From assembly GCA_010645155.1 (NCBI GenBank), contig CM021317.1:735330-799329 (forward strand): a stretch of DNA of 64,000 bases. Direction: 5' to 3'. Of this stretch, positions 43,970 through 55,481 are shown one piece after another. The stretch's first letter is position 1, and the number at the start of each line of letters is the position of its first letter. The notes under the pieces are model-generated. The model was not told the DNA's origin and did not search any database. It saw only the letters and a list, made by a program, of their open reading frames with translations. The translations under genes were made by a program, and so were the position numbers. The stretch is from Tigriopus japonicus. Its lineage: Eukaryota; Arthropoda; Copepoda; Harpacticoida; Harpacticidae.

Positions 43970-44147
43970 CTATGGTGTGTGTTCAGCCAAAATTATAAAA
44001 AAATATGTCCCACAGATTCATATTCAAATTAAGGATTTCTTGAAGGACCATGTTCAAAATTGATCCCACTGAATTGTGGGTCCAAAAAATGCCATGATGT
44101 CTTTGGGTATTTCGATCCTAACCTAAAACGCCATTCAGAGCACCGTG
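43970..44147. mobile_element. Right end of a foldback relative
   Basis: Ends in CCTAAAACGCCATTCAGAGCACCGTG, matching the right end of 21169-22294. The left part (about 43400-43500) is separated by the SINE-like insert. Confidence 0.6.
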
Positions 44148-44165
44148 CCCTGTTTGATCAAAGTA

Positions 44166-45253
44166 CAGTCGAATCTCGATATAAGCAATCTCAGTTTAAG
44201 CGATTTTCGCGATATAAGCAACTTTTCCGCGCTGACCAAAATTTTACTACATAAGAATTCTCGATATAAGAAGTATTCCATTTTTCCTCAATCTCGATAT
44301 AAGAAACATTCTCAAAGTTTTGGCATACTTCTCTTGCTTTAATTGGTCACAGCACAAAACGACAAAAAACAACGAAGCATTTCAAGATGGATCGACGCAG
44401 TGCATCCATATCTTGCCATATTTTCCATATTTGCCCTTTTTGGGGTCCCCTTTGCGCTCTATTTTGGGCTCCCGCGCCTTGCACTTTTTTTGACAAAAAA
44501 CTCACACTTTTTAAGTTCCAGTCAAAAGAACAAAAAATCACATTTTGAACCCTAAAATAATTAAAAATTGTCCAAAATGTCACTCAACAAGAACTATTTT
44601 AAAGACATTAAGTTTCGACAATTATACAAAATGATATCAGCATAAATTAGTTTTACATACCAACAAATGTGCAATGCTTGAGAGTGGAACAAATTTCTGT
44701 GTCTACCAAAGCAAAATCTAGTGGAAAATAAGCAACTCAAGAAAGTGCCTCAAATTTGAGGTTATTTAAGGTTAAACTGAGAATAGAAGATTTGTAGTTG
44801 AGATATTCCAAAAATAGCAAAAAAACTTCATCAGTATTAAAGTGTGGAAGGCTCAATTTTTTAAAATGTTGTGTGTCCCTGTTTAAGTTCGATAATTTAC
44901 CAATCAATATGTCAAAATTGTAATGTCTTCTTTCATTTTTTTCCGTCAAACTGAGATTGAAACAGATTCTTTAGCTTTGTAATGGAGATATAAATGCATG
45001 CAGTTGTAATGTCAATTTGTGTGTTTTTTATGACGATTTTGTAAAAGCTAAATTTTTGAGCCATTGTCAGAGTTTGTTGTAATGAATGGAAGCTTATAAG
45101 GTTTTATAAAAGTGATGTAAACTCCTCTGGTAGTTTCCGGTATTTTTTTATCGTTTCTTGAGCCAATTTTCTCGAGTCTCAATATGAGAAAAATCTCGAT
45201 AAAAGCAACACTTTGCCGCTGACAGGAAAGTTGCTTAAAACGAGATTCGACTG
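44166..45253. mobile_element. Pogo/Tigger-like MITE
   Basis: The ends CAGTCGAATCTCGATATAAG and CGAGATTCGACTG (complementary) lie between TA dinucleotides (44164-44165 and 45254-45255). The CAGT...CTCGATATAA end is characteristic of pogo/Tigger elements. About 1.09 kb with no transposase. Confidence 0.8.
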
Positions 45254-45255
45254 TA

Positions 45256-46080
45256 CAGTTCAAGAATAACGCAATAACCGTGGAGAGCATTGATAACATT
45301 TCGCAGCCATGGCTGAATTAGCCGAAACAACCAGGTCGTCTGCATATTGGAGATATTGCAATCTATTGTAATTGATGATGGAGCCCTGGTGAGCAAGAGT
45401 TTCGGGCAGGTCGGAAACATAGAATTTGAAGATAATTGGCAAAATTGGATCCCCCTTAGGAAGGCCGATGTATGGAAAGTAGAAAGGGGATAGTTCCTTA
45501 CCAGAACGAATTGAACATTTGAGTCCTGCATGGATGTTGGTCAGCAGGGCACCTATTGAATCCGGATTCCCCACATTTTGAGTTTGAGGAATATCCTCAT
45601 CAGGTCCACCCTACCGGATGCTTTGAAAAAATCCCCGAAGCATCTTTAAACTCTCCTCTTAGTGCTGATGTTCGAGTGTACGATTTCGTAGAGGAAAGTG
45701 GCTGCCGAGGTGGTCGAGCGGCTTCCCCAGAAAGCGAATTGGAGCTGGGGAAGGAGATTCCTGTCCTCGGCCATTCCGGAGAAGCGGACAGCTAACAGGG
45801 TGGACATCATCTTCAAGAAGGGGTTTTCCAAGGCGATGGTCCTATGATTGTCTGGAATGTCCTTGGGCCCCTTCTTATGGATCAAGATGATGGCTGACTC
45901 CATCCAGTCTGGGGGAAGAAAGATGTTTGGAGGGCGTGGCTGAAGAGATCTTGTACGAATGGTTGGATTTGGGTCAGGAGAAGTGAAAGTTGGAGGCGAG
46001 AAACCCCTGATGTCGACGGGGCTTTACTCTTTATTTTCTTGCAGGCCGTGTCAATCTCAGATTCTATGAAGGGCTGCTAA
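45256..46080 (-). mobile_element. LINE RT region (I/Jockey-like, YADD)
   Basis: The minus-strand frames show the RT fingers (MESAIILIHKKGPKD, RTIALENPFLK, QFAFWGSRSTTSAATFL at 45646-45903) and then LPKGDPILP and LQYADDLVVSA (45260-45574), joined by a frameshift around 45640. Upstream codons (EIDTACKKIKSKAPSTSG) reach 46075. Same family as 19930-20765. It is cut at the palm by the pogo-like MITE. Confidence 0.8.
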
Positions 46081-46325
46081 AGGGTTGGTATTAAAGCGAG
46101 GTCAAGTTTCTTCTGTCTATATTAGCAGCAGGGTTGCCAGCTCTTCGACGGCTCTTATCGCCAGATTTGCCTCATTTGAAAAATCGCCACATTTTCGCCA
46201 AATTTCTTTTTACTTACAACCTTAAGTACAAAAATAGTCAATCATGCTGAAGTAATCATCAAGGAATGCCTCAAATGGTCAATTCTTCAGTTTTGTTTTT
46301 CAACTTTTATCTTTTGATACACAAT

Positions 46326-46610
46326 TCATGACAAAAGTTCTCGAAGAAAAACGGAATGCCCTAATAAAATAAAGTCACTACACAAAATTGGAGTGTCGAC
46401 GTCAGCTGAGATGAATTTCCAATCAAAAGTCTTTGGTCCTAGCCGAAGGGAAATTTTGCGAAAGCTCCAAGTTTTTATCTTCGTTTTATTAGCAGCAGTT
46501 AGGGACAATGTGAGAGGTTTCTGACGTTCAGCGACTGTAGCAGGGACTACACATACTGTAACTACAGATAACTCAGCTCCGGAATCGACGAGATAGCGAA
46601 GGTGTGACAC
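46326..46610 (-). pseudogene. Retroelement aspartic protease
   Basis: RYLVDSGAELSVV holds the catalytic Asp-Ser-Gly. The segment after it (about 80 residues) has the length of a retropepsin fold and ends at a stop at 46326. It is separated from gag by a stop near 46679, as in elements that make protease by frameshift or readthrough, or through decay. Confidence 0.7.
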
Positions 46611-46678
46611 TGCATCTTGGGCGAAGAAAAGACGATAAAGCTTAATGCTGTTATCTGAAAGGCCAGCTTTCGTGGAGC

Positions 46679-47605
46679 TTACTGAAAGCCGGCCTGGTCT
46701 TCCCCCGAAAAGTGTTCTTCAACCTTTTCAAGATCTGATAAAGCGTTCACATGACCACCACTTTTGTAATTCTTTTTTTGTTTTGGTCCTCGACGGTGTT
46801 GGCCGGAAATGGGTTTACGTACAAATTCTGACTCTCTACCGGTGGAAGAAGAGGTTTGAACGTGACCCGCTAATTTGCAAGGAGCCACACACGTCCAGGC
46901 CTTAAAACCATGCTCTTGAAGGTATGGGCATATTCCGTCCACGTGAGGACGCTCACCAAGCCTAATGGCAAACACTTGAGAAGAACCTGGTTGAGCTGAA
47001 ATCCAAAGGGCGTCCGCAGCTTCAATCACCGATTCGATGGTTTTCAACCCTTTAACCGACGCAGGTTCTCTCACGGGGGTAGGAAGTTTACGTAAAAGAA
47101 TTACGAACGGCCATGGACCATCAAGGCTTATTCCTGCTCCAGCAATCGATCGTAATCTGGCAAACCACAATGAGTCAAGCGAAGGTAGATCCAGGATCTT
47201 TTGGATACGTTGTTCTTGAGTTGAACCATACGAACCAATCAATCGTGCCTTGAGCATATCATATTTATTTGTAGAGGAGGTGGATGGAAGCAACATTATG
47301 TCTCCAATTAGGCGTCGTGATGAAGCATCAATTGCAGTGAGAGCATGGGAATACATTGTCGAAGGAACCGATATTCCTTTGACCTTAAACTCCTCCTCGA
47401 TTGCCGCAAACCATAGTTCAGCATCGTCAGGGTCGAAACTAGGCAACTTCACAGACATCGCACTCACAAGGGGGGATAATGCGGTCCCAGATGCGGACGA
47501 TGATAAAGCTGCCATAACCGCAGCGGCGATGCTATCTTGAAGTTGAGATGAAGTGAAGGTAATTGCAGACGCTCCGTCGCTCTCACCAGTTGGCTTTTTG
47601 TCCAT
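46679..47605 (-). pseudogene. Retroelement Gag-like protein (308 aa)
   Basis: Starts MDKKPTGESDG. Residues 50-210 look like a gypsy-type Gag capsid (VKLPSFDPDDAELWFAAIEE is the familiar first motif; LLPSTSSTNKYDMLKARLI follows). A Cys/His-rich stretch (CPYLQEHGFKAWTC, PCKLAGH) fits the gypsy nucleocapsid finger, then a basic tail. It is intact as a frame, but the element lacks polymerase. Confidence 0.75.
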
Positions 47606-47707
47606 ATCGAGGGGTTTAATGATTTGATTTCTAACTCAAAACGGAGGAGAAAAAATCGGGGTTACCAGTAAAGCGAGGAGGTCAAGTTTCTTCTGTCTAT
47701 ATTAGCA

Positions 47708-48330
47708 ACTACCGAGGTGGCCACAGTATTTTTCTAAGCAGCCTTGAACCTTCTCCACCACTGTTTCGGATGACGATGAAAACAGTCCTTGGCAGTGGAG
47801 GAGGAATTTGCTCACCGGAATTTCCGAGTTGGTGGCGGGCTTTTTGGCACGTTTGTACAAGCCCGCCATCCTGGACAGAGCCGATGAAAAGAGCAGGCTC
47901 TCCATTTCCAATCTTTGGTGGGCCGACTTGGCGCTCCTCGGAGACTTGTGATATGCAATTCTTGCAATCGCATTTTGCTCCTAAGTCTCTGGTGTTGGCT
48001 CGTCTTGGCATTTGGCAATTTTTGGAGCATTTGACCCCTCAGATCTCGATGGTAGAGCTGAACCTAGAGGTCTTGGGTCCTCTTCTCCTTGCCTGAACTG
48101 AAGAGGACTCTAGGAATGCGTGCAAAATGCCTTTGGCCACCGCAGTTGTATTGTAGTCTTTCCAGATATATGTTAATGGATAACTACAGGGCGCCCAAGT
48201 TGAGCCGAGCTGTAGCGTAGGAGAATTTGGCTGCGAAAAAAGAGGCCCTGAAGTGTTTGGGATAATTGCCATCTTGAACACCCACTCTTGAAACATTAGG
48301 AAGTTAGAAATGGATGGCATTTGATGCATT
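47708..48330 (-). other. Possible LINE-derived frame
   Basis: The minus-strand frame 47702-47911 (SALSRMAGLYKRAKKPATN, VVEKVQGCLEKYCGHLG) may be the ORF2 part upstream of the RT at 45256-46080, separated from it by the LTR insertion. 47930-47990 has a Cys-rich stretch (CDCKNC). I recognise no domain with certainty. Confidence 0.3.
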
Positions 48331-49509
48331 TTAGGACGAAAGAAATGTTTTAATTTGGTGAAATTTATAATAGACTCTCTCTGAAGTGAACATTTTGCTT
48401 ACTCGTAATTGTAAAGAGATTAATCAATGAACGTCAATTCTTCTACTTATCTACTGTATATCTTTACTCTGATCAATATTTAACTGCCGAACAGGTTCTA
48501 GGACGATCTATTTCGAATTGCTACTTTAGGGAAAGACCTCAATACAGTACTTGTTTTTCATGACACTCCATCTTGGTTTTACTTCGCCTCGATAATAAAG
48601 CTTACCGCACAAACGCTAACTTCTACGTATCTCAACAACTTATTTAACCCTATCCCTGAATTTTCTCCTTCGAAGCTCATGAGACAAATATGTAACACCG
48701 AAATCAACAACGAATTGACTTTGTTAGTGTCACTCGTGGAGTTGAAAATGCATTTAAACATTTCATTATGCTTGTGCTGAAGTTATCAAATCAAAACTTT
48801 TTGATTGGCTGTATTTCATTGATTCTAAACGCTATTGAAAAGTTTGAGCAAGACTTGTACAATCCCTATGCGCTTTAGAGCACAATCAAGCGCATTTACT
48901 TTTCGAATTTGGACAAATTAGACTATTTCTTTGCCCTTTTCCTCTTCTTTCGTGATCCTGAAGCATATTTGATGAATAAAGAGGAAAGAAATTTGCAAAT
49001 TTGAGATGCAAATCTGGCCCCTTGTTGCAAAAAGTGAAATTGTTTTCATGATGAGAGCAAAACACTGATACAAAGGTTTTCTTATTTTCATTTCGCAATT
49101 TTTTTTGGCGGTACCAGCAATTTAATAGCTGTTTGGTACTGAAAGTGAAAAACAATGATAATTGAATAGAAAAATGTATGAAGCAAAAGAGATTTCTGTT
49201 ATTTCTAAACTTTAAAAAATCCGCGTTAGGCTATTTCTATTTGAGTTTAGAAATAAAAGAAATATTTTTTTTTCTGAATGGCATTTTTTGCCTTGAAAGA
49301 AGTTTTGAAAATGTGAACAATGAAAAGAGAAAAAAAACATGAAATTTACCAAGAGACAAAAATTATAGTTTCAAATTGGAATGTTTAACAACTTGCACCT
49401 TAATGTTAACGTTGCATTGTGTTCAAAATGAAAACTTTTGTCTGAAAGAATCATGAATGGTAGTTAAAAGTCTTTCACGATCTATTAACCATACTGTACC
49501 ATGAATCAC
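48331..49509. other. No gene recognised
   Basis: AT-rich spacer. The only frames are short and lack homology to anything I know. Confidence 0.5.
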
Positions 49510-50410
49510 TGAATTTTACTGGACTGGGAGCACAATGAAAAGAATTATAATTTCCAGTAGGAACTTATCAACAACGTTCTTCTGCAAAGAGACTTTGTCT
49601 TGTTGACTTGAATACGTATTTCAATTTTCAGCTCAATCGAACATCTGAGTCAAAAGTCATGCATGCTCTTTCAAAGTTCAGGGCAAATCCATGAACCACT
49701 GAATTTCTCTGGACTAGGAGGCTAACGAGAGGAATCATGATTTCCAGTAAGAACAATTCAATTACGTTCTTCTGCAAATGCGACCTTGCTTATGTTGAGA
49801 AGAATACGTATTTCAATTTTTAGCTCAATCAAACGTCTGAGTAAAAAGTTATGCTCTCTCAAAGTTCAGTTCAAATCCTACCGAGAATGAATGAACAACC
49901 CCTTTTCTGGCAATTGCTTTACCACAAAGGGGCAAGTTCATTCATTCTATGCTCTCTTCAGTACATAAGTTTGAGAAGGCATAACTTTTCACTCCGTCAT
50001 TCGATTGAGCTGGAATTTGAAAAACGTCTCTAATAAATGTAAGCCAGGTCTCGTTGGGAGAAGAACGCAATTGAATAAAGCCTTCTAGAAATCATAATTG
50101 TCACTGTTAGCCTCCCACTCCAGAAATTTAGTGCTCCTTGGCAAATCTTACAGAGAATGAATGAACTAGCCCTTTCTGGTAATTTTTTTAACCACAAAAG
50201 GGCAAGTTCATTCATTCACTGCTCTCTTCAGTACATAAGTTTGAGCAGACATAACTTTTCACTCCGACATTCGATTGGGCTGAAAATTGAAATACGTCGT
50301 CTACTAAATACAAGTAAGGTCTGGTTTGCAGAAGAATGAATTGCACAATTGAATTAATACTTCTGGAAATCATAATTCTAACTGTTAGCCTCCCACTCCA
50401 AAATTCAGTG
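49510..50410. mobile_element. Cluster of foldback element copies
   Basis: Several partial copies of the 4797-5210 family, seen from repeated ends (GGACTAGGAGGC, GCCTCCCACTCCA at 50110 and 50385), AATTTCCAGTA and GAGAATGAATGAAC ... GTTCATTCATTC hairpins. They lie upstream of gene D, as the single copies lie near exon 1 of A and B. Confidence 0.65.
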
Positions 50411-51362
50411 CTTCTTGATTATACCTAAGTCATAATTCATTATTGCTTCACTGCTTCCGGGTTTAGAGGCGAAACATGCTTCAAAGTGTTTTTATCAATT
50501 CCGCATATCATGACCAATGTTACAAAACACCGACAGCATGGTTGGACTCTTTTTAGCAGACCTGCACTTTTGTCCGAAAATTCATTAAAAATATAAAAAT
50601 AAAAGTCTGATTTCATTCATTTACTTCAATTTGATGAATGCAGGTAACTGGCACTTTCAGACTTTCATTCTGTAACATTTCAGTCAAATATTTGGTTCTC
50701 CATTCCAACTTGGCAACGGTTGTATTTTTAAACTTTGCATGACGATGTGTTTCAGTGGATTGGCTTACTAATTATTTGTAGTGCTCACCATAAGCTGACG
50801 CAGGATTTGATTGATTTCCAAAGAAAAACTTTGTGTTAAAGCGAAGAAAGCCCTTGCATTAAATAGTCAGTATGAAAGCGATCATGGATTGGCGAACACT
50901 TATCATAATGAGTATTTTAGCCGTGAAAGTGAATTCAACCACAAGAACAAATCAAATGACCATGGCTCTACGGATTCCACCCAAGTGTTTTCCAAAGTTT
51001 GTTAAGCGCGGATTATATAGGTAGTGCTAGAGCATAATTTATCCGAAAAAGGAAAAAATTCATTTACTCCCTAAGCTTGAACAAGTCGTGAAATTAGAGT
51101 CAAACTTTTGATAATTTTCCCTTAAAATTTGAAGGACAAGTCACGAGTAGGAGAAGTTATACTAAGTTGCAGATGATAAGAGCCAAAAAATAAAAATAAA
51201 AAATAACCCCTCAAAAACGGCTAAATGGCAAGGAACAAAGTCACAGAATTAAAAAGCGACTCCTGTTTCCATCATTCTCACCCGTTATTGTTGTTCTTAT
51301 AGTATGATTTGAAAAAAAATCATGATATAATGGCACCACCAATTTTGTAAGCCTCCTTTCAG
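50411..51362. other. No gene recognised; expected place of gene D exon 1
   Basis: By analogy with A and B a signal-peptide exon with a phase-2 donor should be near here. I found none resembling TQETLAF-CQPKF. A 64-codon ORF at 50811-51005 has no support. Confidence 0.4.
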
Positions 51363-54260
51363 TGTGGATAAATGTATGGCCACGTGTATGATGGAAGTGG
51401 ACGAGAAAATTTGCCACGGAATCGAAATGGATTTATTAAAACAAACATGTCAACACCTCACGTTCAATTTCACTGCCGTCGCCTGTTTGGGCAGTACCTT
51501 TTCCAAAAACAAGACCGGGAATGAGATTTATATTAAAGAAAAATACATTGTTAATCAACCAATGGAACAAGGTTTGTTTTCAGAAAACCATTTAATGTCT
51601 TTTCCATGAAGTAAAAAATACGTCGGATTGTTAGTAGTGGCACATAGCTTTACAGGGTTGGCGGCTCAAGTGTAGACTTTTTAAGACCATCATAAACATT
51701 GTAGTTTGCGATCGATTTTTTTTTTAAATTTACAGTGTAGCAATCCTTAAGTATTAAGGAATGGAAGTTCTTTTATTCCTGTTGAACCCCTTTGGCATGA
51801 ATGAGATGTGACATCGATGAAATAGTTGGGACAGTTGGCACAGAGCCTTGCATTTGTCTCTCAAGGGGAGAAGGGCAGATTTTTGGGTTAGATAAGACTC
51901 TTTGGTATCTCAGTATGTCTTAATTTTAAGGATGGGCAAAAAAGAAGTTTAAGAGCCTCAATTAGACCTCAAAAGGACACGTGTTATTTTCTAAAAAAAA
52001 ACAAAATCCACACTTGGACTGTCGACCCTGTAGGTGACATCCCTTTGCATTGAATGATTGAGTGACAGAAGGTGTGATTCTAGTTTAAAAGTGAAGCACT
52101 CTTTTCTCTCAGTTTTGAAGAATGCGGGCAAGAATTTCAATCAACCCAATCAAATCTCATTCTTTCTCATGAGAAAGAATTCTATTCTTTGAACATAAAC
52201 ATTATGGCAGTACGTGGATATTTTGACACGATCAAATTAATTTAGGATGCAATTTAAGGATATTTTTTTTTGGAAATATTGTTACAACAGCAAGTGTCAC
52301 TTTTATGTTAGTGTTCTCTTCATGCAGGGTTGTACCTGATTTTAAAACGTTGTCAAAAAGCAATGAATGGCGGAATCAAGTTTTACTTGATCCCGGAAAA
52401 CGGGCGTTAGATAAGGAACACCTTATACCAAAAACAACTAAAATATTACTGTACACCAAGAATTAAGAGCTTGTGAAGTCTTGACCATTCATCAACATTT
52501 TAGGCAAAGGAAAGACATCTTTAAAACTGTGGACAAACGTTGAGAATTCCACACTTTCCAATTTGGTCGATAAAATACCAAATCTCATTTTCATGGATAG
52601 AAAGGCTAGTTGGGACCAATTGGATGTTAAGTCATTCAAATCTATTCCTACATAATGAAAATATTTTGGTCCAAAACTACGACAAAACTTTCATGTTAGC
52701 GCGTAATTTGGAAATCGTTAGATAAGGACAAGCAGCAAAATGAAATTAAAGCGGATAGTGGCGTAAAGGAATCAGCTGATTTTCATGCAGGACAAAATAA
52801 CAAAGAACCCCAATATTTGAAGCTTTCTTTAAGGTTTTCTTGCTTCTGTATCTTTTTCTAGAACTCTATTTTGCTAGCCTTGAGGATGGTCAAATGTACC
52901 CAATTTCAGGACTGAATCAATCTTTGGTCGATCTGACAATGCCCAAATCGTTGCTCAACCGTAATGACATCAGTGTGGAATATCGGAATGGAGTTATTTC
53001 ATGCCAAGTAAACACTCTCAAGTGTTTCCACTGGAGCTTTGGTAAGAGCAATTTTTTTTTTAAATTTTGCTACTGTGATAATATCATGGAAAAGTAACGA
53101 AAAGGAAACTCTTCTTATCATTGGAAGTTTCCTGGGCCAATATTTCAATAAAAGGTCTTTACGAAGGCACTTATATGAGTAACATAAAAATATGGGAAAA
53201 TAACTCAACTAATTATTTTTTTAAATCTCCAACCATGAAATTGATAGATTACGAGGGAGGGGCTCACATGTTTCTTTTCCCCATCTTGTTTTTAAGAGGC
53301 TGATGCGTATGAACCATTTCCATCTCTCAAACGACCTCACAGCACGAAAGAAGAATTGGCAGTTTTTGGCGCGAAGCTCATCGTTGTCGGCAATACCCGG
53401 TCTTACGATGCTTTGGAATCTGTTCATATCTTTGACCCAGCAAGTAACGAATGGATATTTGGTCCCGATCTCACAGAGGCACGGATTGGGGTGACCATTG
53501 TTACGCTTAATTCAACATCAGTCATGGCTGTAGCTGGCCAAATTAACAGGGACGAATCGATCTCGTTTATCAGAGTTGAGGTACCTTTGTGACACAATGA
53601 GAGCCTAAAGGTTACTGCAAGTTTAATGAACAAACGCACAAACAACTTACCGAAACCGGTGCGAAACACCTTGGACTGCTAAGCTATCTTTTTTTAACCT
53701 AACGTTTGCCCTGACAAAGATTTTGAAATTCTTACTTGATTAGTTTTAGTACCTCCTTGTTCGTAGTTGAAATGAGACCGATTCGCCCCTGCTTTAAATG
53801 TCGCAGCGCTAAGTTCTCTTCGAAAGTAGAGATGCTTTGTGTTGGCGATCAAAATTGGACCATCTTGGCCGACTATCCGGAACCAGTGGCATCTCCTGCT
53901 TGTGGAACATTGGCCTTTCCCAATGGCACCAAGGGGGTACTTTGCATTGGAGGCAAAAGTATTGCAGCAAGCAGCAGGGGAATTCCATTGGCTTACTTTT
54001 TTAACTTGGATACTCAGGAATGGAAGCAAGTCCCCGAATTTGATGCAGCAGAGGGGAAAACCGGTGGCCGTATTGTTCAGTGGAACGATGAGATATTCTA
54101 CAAACCTGAGATAAAGTTCAATACCTATCCTGATTACAACATTTATGTCAAGAACCTTACGAAGACCGAGCAACCTTGGCAAACCCACTCGCACGTTTTT
54201 ACTGCTTCGGCGAAAAAAATCGTCCCACTCAAGATCAGGATCTTCAAATTTAAGCCTTGA
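51363..54260 (+). CDS. PAN-kelch secreted protein, paralog D
   Basis: Plus strand. Exons found: 51363-51571 (PAN: DKCMATCMMEV, CHGIEM, QTCQHL), 52862-53041 (180 nt, as in the other paralogs: YFASLEDGQMYPISG), 53297-about 53558 (kelch: LIVVGNTRSYDA, EWIFGPDLTEAR, VMAVAGQ) and about 53780-54260 (kelch: VLCIGGKS, YFFNLDTQEWKQVPEF, stop after FKFKP). They sum to 1,132 nt, in phase with a phase-2 first exon that I could not locate. Introns 2 and 3 are GT-AG. The last intron lacks usable GT-AG ends and has hairpin borders (53551-53567 and 53771-53787) with a sequence unlike A-C. Its strand and distance mark it as the oldest split in the cluster. Probably secreted; ligand unknown. Confidence 0.7.
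51653..52032. mobile_element. Short TIR element, GGTCGGCGGTCC family, copy 2
   Basis: The ends CAGGGTTGGCGGCTCAAGTG and CACTTGGACTGTCGACCCTG are imperfect inverted repeats, about 380 bp apart as at 18836-19215. It lies in the intron between the PAN and spacer exons of gene D. Confidence 0.65.
53551..53787 (+). other. Hairpin-bounded non-GT/AG intron, paralog D
   Basis: The arms GACGAATCGATCTCGTT (53551-53567) and AATGAGACCGATTCGCC (53771-53787) pair at 14 of 17 positions, plus one G-U. Removing about 53559-53779 joins D-E-S to I-R-P, which lines up without gaps with N-G-L/I-N-P of the other paralogs. CGAT occurs at both borders, so the exact cut is ambiguous over four bases. The joined exons contain the palindrome CGAATCGATTCG. 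Confidence 0.6.
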
Positions 54261-54362
54261 GGAGAAAGTGGTCAATCCGATCCTGGGATGAACCTTTCAA
54301 CCAACGGATCACCCAAAATTCTAAACTGAAGTGCTGGCAAAAGATCGAAGTTCTTCACAACA

Positions 54363-54368
54363 AATAAA
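54363..54368 (+). terminator. Poly(A) signal of gene D
   Basis: AATAAA about 100 bp after the stop codon of gene D. Confidence 0.55.
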
Positions 54369-54848
54369 ATTGGTTATTGCACCTAAAGCGTCTTTTATTG
54401 CACCTTAATTTTTCATCCGGTGATGGCTTGAATCTAAGGTGTACTTTCCTTGCAAAGGCGGACCAACCCGTTGAGTTTGAAGACATAAATGGTGCAGAAC
54501 TAAAGGTAGATTAAAGGTGTTTACGACAGAAACTTAATTGGGGACGAGTCCACATGTTTTTTAAAGTTTGTTTTTGCGACAAATTATTTTCATTACGGCT
54601 ACAGAAATATGTCATGTGATAAGAGTGATGGCGATCTCCACAGATTGAACAGATACAGGTATCTGATGGACTGGAATGGAACTCTGCCAACTAAAAATCT
54701 AAAGCAAAGCAAACCAAATGATAAAAAAGGTTCGTCAGATATTATATTGTATTGTAAAAAGCCGAATAAGTTTTCAAGGTATTTCATTTGACCCAATTAA
54801 ATTTATCACTCATGATACAAGTATGCACAAAAACGTTCACGAACAAGA

Positions 54849-55087
54849 AGGAGACGCGGTGTCGTGGTTAGCACACTATCCTATTGTGAGAGAGATTAGG
54901 TTCGATTCTCCTCCCTGACCTCTCTCAAGGACGCGTGGACGTTAATCCACACTCACAGACGGAGAATCAATTTCATACCCGACATTAAGTTGCCTTTTGG
55001 AAGTACTTGGACGATGTGATGGCTGGCTTTGCTGGCCGGGCGAAGATCAAACCTCCGACCCTAGCACCAACAATCCAAAAAAAAAAA
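54849..55087 (+). mobile_element. tRNA-derived SINE, copy 3
   Basis: Plus orientation: GTGTCGTGGTTAGCACAC (A box) and GGTTCGATTCTCC (B box, 54899-54911), the same body (GATGGCTGGCTTTGCTGGCC) as the other copies, and an A tail at 55077-55087. It lies between the convergent genes D and the RhoGEF. It is more diverged than copies 1 and 2. Confidence 0.85.
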
Positions 55088-55121
55088 GTGAAATGACAAA
55101 AAGTGATAAAGTACGAATATC

Positions 55122-55127
55122 TTTATT
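55122..55127 (-). terminator. Poly(A) signal of the RhoGEF gene
   Basis: AATAAA on the minus strand, about 355 bp past the stop codon. Confidence 0.45.
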
Positions 55128-55481
55128 TCTTTTCTTTTTGGAGAACCGCTTTGAATATTTGTATTAATAGTATAGTGGTTTAATAACAAAATGGAAGAAA
55201 AATAGACTTTTGGAGTTGAAATTTGGCCACGAAAGACATCGAAGAGGCAAAGATAAGGGAGAGAGGACAGGTATTTCAACAAGTTGATCTTGCTTGACAT
55301 GGAAATTTCCAGAAAAATAAGCTATATTTAGAAGTCAATCAATTCTGGCGACAATAACGGTGATCCTCTGTAGTTGAAAAATGGGGTTGTACAAATCTCT
55401 ATTCTAACACTAAATGCAAAAAAAGTAATGTGTATCACAGCAGGAAGATTGATTGTAGGGGGAAGGGAGGATTATTATCCA

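Larger units (their letters stand above)
46092..47707 (-). mobile_element. LTR retroelement remnant with gag and protease
   Basis: Direct repeats of about 36-39 bp (46092-46127 and 47669-47707: AAGCGAGG...GTCAAGTTTCTTCTGTCTAT...ATTAGCA) bracket gag and protease frames. RT, RNase H and integrase are missing. TGGTAACCCCGATT just inside the 5' repeat could be the primer-binding site. I found no target duplication, so the LTR limits are tentative. It carries the opposite part of the genome from the element at 37852-40168. Confidence 0.55.
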
